Shown: positions 1 to 4,765 of the stretch, piece by piece
How the letters are laid out: each line of letters begins with the position of its first letter
Position numbering within the stretch: the stretch's first letter is position 1
From: Anaerolineales bacterium
GTDB taxonomy: Bacteria; Chloroflexota; Anaerolineae; Anaerolineales; Villigracilaceae
Direction of reading: 5' to 3'
Assembly (NCBI GenBank): GCA_025056515.1
Contig: JANWWB010000190.1
Coordinates: 1-5,153 of the forward strand
Length of the DNA stretch: 5,153 nucleotides
Notes under the pieces: model-generated
Database searches by the model: none
Seen by the model: only the letters and a program-made list of their open reading frames with translations
What the model was told of the DNA's origin: nothing
Made by a program: the position numbers and the translations under genes

Positions 1-251
1 GCAGCGGCAAAATCGGTCACATCATGGACGTAATACATGGCGCGCGTTTCACCTGCGGCCGAATTGATTTCTTCACAGAGCATCTGAAGACGCTCAGTGC
101 GACGCGCCAATAAAGCAAGCGTCCAACCTTCGGCCGCCAAACGCTTGGCAAGCGCAGCGCCAATGCCGCTTGAAGCGCCCACGACGATAGCACGACGGCG
201 CGGGGACAAAGGGGTAGGACGGGGAGGAAGAGGGGTGGAAGAATCGGACAT
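1..251 (-). CDS. Short-chain dehydrogenase/reductase (SDR), N-terminal part, cut by window edge
   Basis: The first 83 codons of an SDR-family NAD(P)-dependent oxidoreductase are present; the C-terminal part, with the catalytic Tyr-x-x-x-Lys, lies outside the window. The translation starts with a Pro/Ser-rich tail of about 17 residues, then basic residues and a beta strand leading into the nucleotide-binding glycine motif GASSGIG (residues 25-31). The segment LALLARR (45-51) carries arginines after the second strand, which in this family usually favours NADPH. HDVTD (76-80) is the usual Asp-Val adenine-contacting motif. The ATG at 251 is preceded 6 nt upstream by AAAGGA (plus-strand 258-263), and a TATAAT box lies at 271-276. 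The substrate cannot be told from this half. It is transcribed leftwards, away from the transposase remnant. Membership of the SDR superfamily is nearly certain; the exact reaction is unknown. Confidence 0.93.
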   Translation of the reverse strand, partial: MSDSSTPLPPRPTPLSPRRRAIVVGASSGIGAALAKRLAAEGWTLALLARRTERLQMLCEEINSAAGETRAMYYVHDVTDFAA

Positions 252-436
252 GGCTATTCCTTTCAGGCAAATTATACTGTGAGTCGACGATAGAACACCT
301 TGATTGTTCAGCCCAACCCTCGCCGATAGGAGAGGTAAAGGGTCACGAGTTAGCAATTTTTGCTCACTCAAAACGGTAACCCAAACCCGAATCACTGCGT
401 AGAGAGTGCTAAAAAGCAGTAAAATAGGACGGTAAA
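252..436. other. Spacer between the SDR gene and the transposase remnant
   Basis: I see no coding sequence here. It holds the SDR ribosome binding site and -10 box near its left end and an imperfect inverted repeat at 347-369. There GAGT, a mismatch, then AGCAA pairs across a TTT loop with TTGCT, a mismatch, then ACTC. No T-run follows on either strand, so a terminator is unlikely. The right end should contain the left terminus of the decayed insertion sequence. Confidence 0.6.
271..276 (-). promoter_or_regulatory. Probable -10 box of the SDR gene
   Basis: On the minus strand this reads TATAAT, a perfect sigma70-type -10 hexamer, 19 nt upstream of the SDR ATG. The expected start site would leave a leader of roughly 12-14 nt, just enough to hold the AAAGGA ribosome binding site. 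At a 17-bp spacing the -35 position (294-299) reads GGTGTT, a poor match, so the call rests on the -10 alone. Confidence 0.5.
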
Positions 437-1060
437 ATGTCCGCAATGTGCAAGTGAAGTCGAGCAACACAAACTTGGGAAGCTTCCTCTGAAAGCCAAC
501 GGTATTGCTGTTCCTTGTGCGGCGGCAAGTACATGCTCGAGAAAAAGCCGGATGCCCACAATCCCGAAGTTCATCAAAAAACACCAACGCCTGTCGATAG
601 CGCGAGTTTTCGTTGCATAGCACGACATCTGGGGTCAATCCTCAGAGCATTGCCAATCGGGTGAGAGCGCATGTGGGGCAATTCCCTGCTGCCTCGATCC
701 TCCAAAAAGCGGAAGAGGCTAAAATGAGGTCACCTTTTCCCCTTCCTCGGGGATACAAAACAAGACCATCATTAGAATTGTAGCTCGCCAAACACGCTGC
801 ATCCTTAGCCGGTTTGTCCTCAAAGAGCGAACCCAGAAGCCAGCCAAGGCACGGTGGATGAGGCGCTGAAAGCCAAGTGGTACTTCCGGGATAATTTTTC
901 GTCTTTGCTCTGTTGCAAAGATTTGGAAAATTCAGAATGCATGCGTCGTTATGAGCCTTTGAAGGCGGCAAGGCCCTGGCCCAGTGCCAGACTACGAAGT
1001 CCTCCGAATGATCTGGGAGGCTGCTTCGGCGGCTGCGCCGCCTCGCAACAACTGTTTTGA
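437..1060 (+). pseudogene. Decayed IS1-family transposase
   Basis: Three plus-strand frames, read in order, rebuild one IS1-type transposase. From the ATG at 437 (AGGACGG upstream) the first frame gives a Cys-rich zinc-finger-like start (M-S-A-M-C), a TGA at 455-457, then QRYCCSLCGGKY and SFRCIARHLG. A one-base loss in the G-run at 631-634 moves the reading to GVNPQSIANRVRAHVGQ, the rest of the helix-turn-helix. A second shift near 724-728 leads to EVTF, then KTIIRIVARQTRCIL and KERTQ. A third near 846-853 returns to the original frame with VDEALKAKWYFRDNF, ENSECMRRY and a C-terminal QLF followed directly by TGA. The order of zinc finger, HTH and DDE-core pieces is that of single-ORF IS1-family transposases. 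The length of about 205 codons is slightly short, fitting an internal loss after DNFSS. It cannot make active enzyme. The family is assigned from remembered motifs, with no search. Confidence 0.8.
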
Positions 1061-1183
1061 ATATCAAGGGCTAGGATGAGAGATCGACACGACACCCTAT
1101 GTTTGTAACACAGCATTTCGTCTTCTTTGCCTGTGTACTACAACGACCAATACAAAGTCAGAGCTTAAACGGGATACCTATCT

Positions 1184-1215
1184 GTTATGGCGAAAACTCC
1201 GGATAACGCCATGAC
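1184..1215 (+). repeat. Hairpin upstream of moaA
   Basis: GTTATGGCG (1184-1192) pairs with CGCCATGAC (1207-1215) over 9 positions, one of them G-T, around a 14-nt loop. It lies about 100 nt before the moaA ATG and upstream of the proposed -10 box, so it would not be in a transcript starting there. No T-run follows. Confidence 0.45.
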
Positions 1216-1285
1216 CTAGCACGATTTGCCCGTCAATCTCGTTGCTTATTTCACCGTCTGGTCGCCAGATTGTCACAAAATTTGA

Positions 1286-1291
1286 TATAAT
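1286..1291 (+). promoter_or_regulatory. Probable -10 box of moaA
   Basis: TATAAT, a perfect -10 hexamer in an AT-rich stretch, lies 22 nt before the ATG at 1314. Transcription starting 6-8 nt downstream would give a leader of roughly 15 nt without a recognisable purine-rich ribosome binding site; the bases before the ATG are CATCTCCT. No good -35 is seen at 16-18 bp spacing. Its position supports the ATG at 1314 over the upstream TTG at 1242. Confidence 0.5.
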
Positions 1292-1313
1292 TTATCCAAA
1301 TTCAACATCTCCT

Positions 1314-2294
1314 ATGGCCTACGACCGCTTTGCTCGTCCGATTCATTATCTGCGCATTTCGCTCACCGACCATTGCAATCTGCGCTGTATCTATTGCATG
1401 CCGGAGAATATGACCTTTCGGCCTTCGGCGGAGCTTTTACAGGACGAGGAAATTTTTCGCCTAACGCGATTGTTTGCAAAGCTTGGGTTCGATAAAATCC
1501 GCCTGACAGGCGGGGAACCGACCGTGCGCGCTAACGTGGTCGAGATCGTTCGGCAAATTGCGTCCACGCCCGGCATCCGTTCGGTTACGATGACGACCAA
1601 TGGCATCCTCCTGAAACGTTTGGCGCGCCCCTTGGCTGAGGCCGGTTTACAGCGTGTCAACATCAGCTTGGATACGCTCAACCCGATCAAATTCAAGCGC
1701 CTGACGCGCTGGGGAGATGTTGAGGACGTCTGGGAGGGGATTTTGGCAGCCGAAGAGGCTGGTTTAACTCCCATTAAAATCAATGCTGTCGTTGTGCGCG
1801 GCTACAACGAAGAAGACGTGGTCGATCTGGCACGCTTGAGTTTGAATCACCCTTGGCAAATTCGTTTCATCGAAATGATGCCGTTTGGCGGTGCAACCGA
1901 TCTCCAAATCGGCCAAATGGTCACAAGCGAAGAAGTTAGAAAGCGCATCGAAGCGGCGCTTGGGACACTGGAACCGCTCCTCGATGGTCAACTAGACGGT
2001 GAGGCGCGCCTCTATCGCTTGCCCAACGCTGCAGGTGACCTCGGTTTCATCTCCTCGGTCAGCGCGCCGTTCTGCGCCGCCTGTACACGCGCTCGCCTGA
2101 CCGCTGATGGCGTCCTACGGATGTGCCTGCTGCGAGAATATGAGATAAATTTGCTCAAACCTTTGCGCCAGGGCGCTTCCGATGAAGATCTGCGTCAGCT
2201 CATTCTCAACGCAATTTGGAATAAACCCTGGGGTCACGGTTTGGCAGAAGGCGAGATCGCCCGCAACCGCACCATGAGCCAAATTGGGGGATAA
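1314..2294 (+). CDS. moaA: GTP 3',8-cyclase MoaA (molybdenum cofactor biosynthesis)
   Basis: This radical-SAM enzyme, with MoaC, turns GTP into cyclic pyranopterin monophosphate, the first step of molybdopterin synthesis in the cytoplasm. The 326-residue product has the usual family length. The N-terminal [4Fe-4S] cluster motif C-N-L-R-C-I-Y-C is at Cys21, Cys25 and Cys28. The SAM-binding stretch LTGGEPTVR is at 64-72, followed by TTNG and SLDTL of the partial TIM barrel. The second, substrate-side cluster site is Cys254-x2-Cys257-x13-Cys271, with the basic T-R-A-R that contacts GTP in known structures. The protein ends in MSQIGG, the conserved catalytic Gly-Gly tail. The ATG at 1314 gives the canonical start RFARPIHYLRISLTDHC. 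No other molybdenum cofactor gene is in the window, so its partners must be elsewhere. It converges on the HIT gene with a 10-nt gap and no clear terminator. Confidence 0.97.
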   Translation: MAYDRFARPIHYLRISLTDHCNLRCIYCMPENMTFRPSAELLQDEEIFRLTRLFAKLGFDKIRLTGGEPTVRANVVEIVRQIASTPGIRSVTMTTNGILLKRLARPLAEAGLQRVNISLDTLNPIKFKRLTRWGDVEDVWEGILAAEEAGLTPIKINAVVVRGYNEEDVVDLARLSLNHPWQIRFIEMMPFGGATDLQIGQMVTSEEVRKRIEAALGTLEPLLDGQLDGEARLYRLPNAAGDLGFISSVSAPFCAACTRARLTADGVLRMCLLREYEINLLKPLRQGASDEDLRQLILNAIWNKPWGHGLAEGEIARNRTMSQIGG

Positions 2295-2304
2295 GAATAG
2301 GCCT

Positions 2305-2646
2305 TCAGTCACCTGCAAACGGCATTCGCCTGCCGGCTAGCAAGTGAAGATGCAAGTGAAAAACTGTCTGCCCGCCTTCTGAACCGGTATTGATGACCAG
2401 ACGATACCCACTGCGGGCAACGCCCAACTCCTCCGCCAGACGACGGGCGACCACAAGCAAATGCCCAGCCAACGCTTCGTCTTCTTCACTCAGACTGTTG
2501 AGCGAGTCAAAATGTTGTATCGGGACGATCAGCACATGCACCGGTGCAACCGGATGGATGTCGCGAAAGGCGATAGTCCGGTCGTCCCGATAAAGTACTT
2601 CTGCCGGGGCTTGGCCAGCGATAATTCTGCAAAAGATGCAAGACAT
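2305..2646 (-). CDS. HIT-family protein (HINT-like nucleotide phosphoramidase/hydrolase)
   Basis: This is a small histidine-triad protein of 113 residues, normal for bacterial HINT proteins. They hydrolyse AMP-linked phosphoramidates and related nucleotides; the physiological substrate is usually unknown. It starts MSCIFCRIIAG, whose Cys3-x2-Cys6 is the half zinc site seen in many members. The core has RDIHPVAPVHVLIVP near 28-42 and ends in the triad HLHLHLL, His97-x-His99-x-His101, with His99 the expected nucleophile, preceded by GGQTVF. Two starts are possible: ATG at 2646 (AAGGAG 10 nt upstream) or GTG at 2652 (4 nt upstream, adding Met-Pro). I prefer the ATG because homologs begin MSCIFC or similar. 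It is on the same strand as ino1, 162 nt downstream, with a strong hairpin between them, so co-transcription is doubtful. The family call is secure. Confidence 0.95.
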   Translation of the reverse strand: MSCIFCRIIAGQAPAEVLYRDDRTIAFRDIHPVAPVHVLIVPIQHFDSLNSLSEEDEALAGHLLVVARRLAEELGVARSGYRLVINTGSEGGQTVFHLHLHLLAGRRMPFAGD

Positions 2647-2705
2647 TGGCACTCATCTCCTTGGGGATCCTAAAAACCGAGACGCAGAGAGTGTTCACGC
2701 CAAAT

Positions 2706-2746
2706 GTTGTAGTAGGACAACCCAAGCGAGGTTGTCCTACTACGAC
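2706..2746. repeat. Long perfect-stem inverted repeat between ino1 and the HIT gene
   Basis: The arms 2706-2722 and 2730-2746 pair over 17 positions with a single T-G wobble; the inner 14 bp, GTAGTAGGACAACC against its complement, are perfect. The loop is 7 nt (CAAGCGA). Neither strand has a T-run after the stem, so it is not a classical intrinsic terminator. It starts 103 nt beyond the ino1 stop on the minus strand. It could be a T-poor terminator, an mRNA-stabilising 3' structure, or one copy of a dispersed REP-like palindrome. Only one copy is in this window. Confidence 0.8.
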
Positions 2747-2808
2747 CTGCTTGGCAATCGCTGAGCAGGGGGAGTGAGGATGTCGCGTCCTTTGGCTCGC
2801 TTTAGGAC

Positions 2809-3894
2809 TTACACATCGCTCTCGCCACGGATAAACGCTTCGGTCTTCTCGCGCGCGATATCGTCTCGGAACTGTTTGGGCGGCGTCTTGAAGAAATACG
2901 AAGAAGGACCGACGATCGGTCCGGCCAAACCACGGTCGAGCGCCAGTTTGGCGCAACGGATAGCATCGATCATAACGCCCGCCGAGTTGGGACTATCCCA
3001 CACTTCCAGTTTGACTTCCACGTTGAGGGGCACTTCACCGAAGGTCGTCCCTTCCATGCGCAGATAACACCACTTGCGGTCGGTCAGCCAGGGGACATAA
3101 TCACTCGGACCGACATGCACATTATTCGGATCGAGTGGGTAAGGAATCAGACTTGTCACTGCACCGGTCTTAGAAATCTTCTTGCTCTCCAGGCGTTCGC
3201 GTTCGAGCATGTTGAGGAAGTCGGTGTTGCCACCGAAATTGAGTTGATAGGTGCGGTCGATGCGCACTCCTCGGTCAACAAATAAGCTGGTCAAGACGCG
3301 GTGCAGAATGGTCGCCCCGACTTGCGACTTAATGTCGTCTCCCAAGATCGGCAAGCCGGCATCTTTGAAACGCTTGCCCCAGTACTCGCTCGAAGCAATG
3401 AAGACCGGGATGCCGTTGACGAACGCGCAGCCCGCTTCTATCACTTGTTCCACATACCACTTAGTAGCCATCTCAGAGCCGACCGGCAGGAAATTGACCA
3501 CGACATCGGTCTTGCTCTCCTTAAGCAGACGGACAATATCAGCCGTTGGGCCAGGGGCTTTGGTGATGATTCCGGCCAGGTATTTGCCTAGCCCGTCGTG
3601 GGTCATGCCGCGCACCACCGGCGCGTTCAAGTGCGGTACATCGCAGAACTTGTACGTATTGTTCGGTTCGGCAAAAATCGCCTCGGAAAGGTCTTTGCCG
3701 ACCTTCGTTACGTTGATGTCAATCCCAAGTGTGAACTCGATATCTCGAATGTGATAGCCTCCCAGGTTGACGTGCATCAACCCGGGCACCTGTGCATCCT
3801 CAGGCGTATTTTTGTAGAACTCGACGCCTTGAACCAGTGAAGAGGCACAATTGCCAACGCCGATGATGGCAACACGAATTTTCTTTCTGCTCAT
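2809..3894 (-). CDS. ino1: Inositol-3-phosphate synthase, actinobacterial/archaeal-type short form
   Basis: This NAD-dependent enzyme turns glucose 6-phosphate into 1L-myo-inositol 1-phosphate, the entry to inositol lipids and solutes. The 361-residue product matches the short prokaryotic class (Mycobacterium Ino1 is similar) rather than the eukaryotic one of about 500 residues. The N-terminal Rossmann motif is [14 protein letters not shown] (10-23). Other family blocks are FLPVGSE (135-141), [11 protein letters not shown] (185-195), [19 protein letters not shown] (221-239) and [12 protein letters not shown] (296-307). The lysines of KSQ and SKKISK are those the family uses in the active site. 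The ATG at 3894 has AAGGAG 6 nt upstream (plus-strand 3901-3906). The frame stays open 31 codons further, but those residues look non-coding. A perfect inverted repeat lies 53 nt upstream. No inositol monophosphatase or phosphatidylinositol synthase is in the window, so the end product is unknown. Confidence 0.96.
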   Translation of the reverse strand: MSRKKIRVAIIGVGNCASSLVQGVEFYKNTPEDAQVPGLMHVNLGGYHIRDIEFTLGIDINVTKVGKDLSEAIFAEPNNTYKFCDVPHLNAPVVRGMTHDGLGKYLAGIITKAPGPTADIVRLLKESKTDVVVNFLPVGSEMATKWYVEQVIEAGCAFVNGIPVFIASSEYWGKRFKDAGLPILGDDIKSQVGATILHRVLTSLFVDRGVRIDRTYQLNFGGNTDFLNMLERERLESKKISKTGAVTSLIPYPLDPNNVHVGPSDYVPWLTDRKWCYLRMEGTTFGEVPLNVEVKLEVWDSPNSAGVMIDAIRCAKLALDRGLAGPIVGPSSYFFKTPPKQFRDDIAREKTEAFIRGESDV

Positions 3895-3900
3895 GTGTTT

Positions 3901-3906
3901 CTCCTT
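3901..3906 (-). promoter_or_regulatory. Ribosome binding site of ino1
   Basis: The minus strand reads AAGGAG followed by AAACAC and the ATG at 3894. This near-perfect Shine-Dalgarno at 6-nt spacing settles the start against the longer open frame reaching 3987. Confidence 0.85.
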
Positions 3907-3947
3907 GGATCGTGAAATTTTGGGCGTGATTTTGTACCAGCATAAAT

Positions 3948-3969
3948 CAGCCTTGCAGATGCAAGGCTG
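3948..3969. repeat. Perfect 10-bp inverted repeat in the ino1 upstream region
   Basis: CAGCCTTGCA (3948-3957) and TGCAAGGCTG (3960-3969) are exact reverse complements around a 2-nt centre. As RNA it folds to a 9-bp stem with a 4-nt loop. It lies 42 nt past the stop of the upstream membrane gene and 53 nt before the ino1 ATG. On the minus strand it is followed by ATTTATGCT, too poor in T for a confident terminator. A dimeric repressor operator or an attenuator for ino1 are the alternatives. Confidence 0.7.
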
Positions 3970-4011
3970 TGACTTTCCGTTAGGCAAGAACCCACCCTGG
4001 TTGTTTGAGAA

Positions 4012-4233
4012 TTAATCTCCCAAAGAAAGAATAGAACGCAAAAGACCAGCGATGGTTACACCAAGTTGTACACCCTTCTGGGGTGTCAGCGTTAGGGGAG
4101 TGCCCTTTTGCTCTGCGCGTTTGATAAGCAAAAAAGCAGCGCCCAAGCCTACCACTGCACCGAGCAGGCCACCTATAAGTAACGTTTTTGTTTTCCAAGA
4201 GGAAGACTTGATGGGTGCAAGGGTTTCTGTCAT
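4012..4233 (-). CDS. Small single-pass membrane protein of unknown function
   Basis: This 73-residue product starts MTETLAPIKSSSWKTK, then has one hydrophobic segment, TLLIGGLLGAVVGLGAAFLLI (about residues 17-37), Gly/Ala-rich like glycine-zipper helices. A basic KRAEQK stretch follows, then an amphipathic C-terminal half ending LGVTIAGLLRSILSLGD. Positive charge flanks both sides of the membrane helix, so topology is unclear. The ATG at 4233 has AAGGTG 5 nt upstream, overlapping the stop of the preceding gene. An in-frame TTG at 4254 lies inside that gene and is less likely. The 4-nt gap to the gene at 4238-4666 points to translational coupling and a shared role in the membrane. I do not recognise a named family, though I have an impression of similar short proteins in Chloroflexota. 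No function can be given. Confidence 0.8.
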   Translation of the reverse strand: MTETLAPIKSSSWKTKTLLIGGLLGAVVGLGAAFLLIKRAEQKGTPLTLTPQKGVQLGVTIAGLLRSILSLGD

Positions 4234-4237
4234 AATA

Positions 4238-4666
4238 TCACCTTCGATGTCCAAATAGGAAGTGCCAGGCAGAGCGCACTGCTGCCCCAGCTGCCCTTAT
4301 CCAGATGAACGGTTGCACAGCCTTATCTGACAGACGGCGCGTTCCCACGTTGGCTTGTCCGGCGAAGAATTGAAGCTTTCCGGTCAGGCGCGGGGTTGCG
4401 CGCAGAAGGCGCGCCATCCCATAGATGGCCAGTCCGCTCAGGCCTAACCCCACCAATCCAAATGCCAGCAGCGGGAGCATCAGCCAGATGAGGGAAATAT
4501 CCGACCACAGGCGGGTTTGCCCTGCGCCGCCTAAGGTCACCAGCAGAGCGGCAGCCAGAATCAAAACGGTCAGAGCTATCATTGGCAGCCAAATTTGCCA
4601 AAGCCTTTGCCGCTTATGTGCCCTTAGAGAAGGGGTTTCTTCAGGTAGAGAAGGCGTTGTGCCCAT
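4238..4666 (-). CDS. Two-pass membrane protein of unknown function
   Basis: This 142-residue product has a polar, basic N-terminus (about 1-24, with RAHKRQR) and two strongly hydrophobic segments. One runs from about residue 26 to 47 (LPMIALTVLILAAALLVTL); the other, from about 58 to 80, is centred on LIWLMLPLLAFGLVGLGLSG. A basic cytosolic-type tail follows (RLLRATPRLTGK and onward), ending FLFGHRR. By the positive-inside rule both ends should be cytoplasmic. The ATG at 4666 has no clear Shine-Dalgarno, but a TAAAAT box lies only 8 nt upstream, so the message may be almost leaderless. It overlaps the ribosome binding site of the small membrane gene downstream and is surely co-transcribed with it. 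It faces the divergent Sua5-like gene across 99 bp. No family is recognised; function unknown. Confidence 0.82.
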   Translation of the reverse strand: MGTTPSLPEETPSLRAHKRQRLWQIWLPMIALTVLILAAALLVTLGGAGQTRLWSDISLIWLMLPLLAFGLVGLGLSGLAIYGMARLLRATPRLTGKLQFFAGQANVGTRRLSDKAVQPFIWIRAAGAAVRSAWHFLFGHRR

Positions 4667-4674
4667 ATGCTTCT

Positions 4675-4680
4675 ATTTTA
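4675..4680 (-). promoter_or_regulatory. Possible -10 box of the membrane-protein operon
   Basis: The minus strand reads TAAAAT followed by AGAAGCAT and the ATG at 4666. A start 6-8 nt downstream would fall at or next to the ATG, implying a leaderless or nearly leaderless message, which fits the lack of a Shine-Dalgarno. No convincing -35 is visible. Confidence 0.35.
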
Positions 4681-4738
4681 CACGAAAAGGCTGTCCTTCG
4701 GCAGCGGTTGGATGTGCGAAAAAATCAGCAACTTCAGG

Positions 4739-4744
4739 TACAAT
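4739..4744 (+). promoter_or_regulatory. Possible -10 box of the Sua5-like gene
   Basis: TACAAT lies 21 nt before the ATG at 4766. The expected leader of about 14 nt contains only a weak purine run (AGAAGAGAG, 4748-4756) as ribosome binding site. The -35 position has no good match. The spacing resembles that at moaA and the SDR gene. Confidence 0.4.
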
Positions 4745-4765
4745 CTTAGAAGAGAGACAAACCAG

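Larger units (their letters stand above)
1061..1313. other. Spacer between the transposase remnant and moaA
   Basis: I see no gene here. The stretch should contain the right end of the old insertion sequence; GTGTTACAAA on the minus strand at 1102-1111 is a candidate. It also holds a hairpin at 1184-1215 and the moaA -10 box at 1286-1291. An in-frame TTG at 1242 would extend MoaA by 24 residues, but the extra residues resemble no MoaA N-terminus. Confidence 0.6.

Noticed and set aside
347..369. Imperfect stem-loop left of the transposase remnant as a terminator or IS end
   Set aside because: The stem is two short blocks with a mismatch, no T-run follows on either strand, and no partner sequence is seen on the other side of the remnant.
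392..628. Open minus-strand frame of 78 codons in the gene-less stretch
   Set aside because: It is antisense to the transposase remnant, has no ribosome binding site that I can see, and gives an unprotein-like product rich in Cys, Phe and Leu runs.
908..925. GCTCTGTTGCAAAGATT resembles terminal repeats I recall from IS6-family elements
   Set aside because: It falls inside the transposase remnant reading frame, no matching opposite end is found in the window, and the recalled sequence is from memory only. Chance or decay debris is more likely.
642..1067. Open minus-strand frame of 141 codons over the remnant
   Set aside because: Its length could pass for a gene, but the opposite strand carries recognisable transposase motifs over the same span and the minus product shows no domain pattern.
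1242..1313. 24-residue N-terminal extension of MoaA from a TTG
   Set aside because: A TATAAT box lies inside it, the residues do not look like a MoaA N-terminus, and the ATG at 1314 gives the canonical length and start.
2507..2956. Minus-strand open frame of 149 codons spanning the HIT start, the hairpin and the end of ino1
   Set aside because: It overlaps two secure genes in another frame and runs through the inverted repeat; the product is low-complexity and Arg/Pro-rich.
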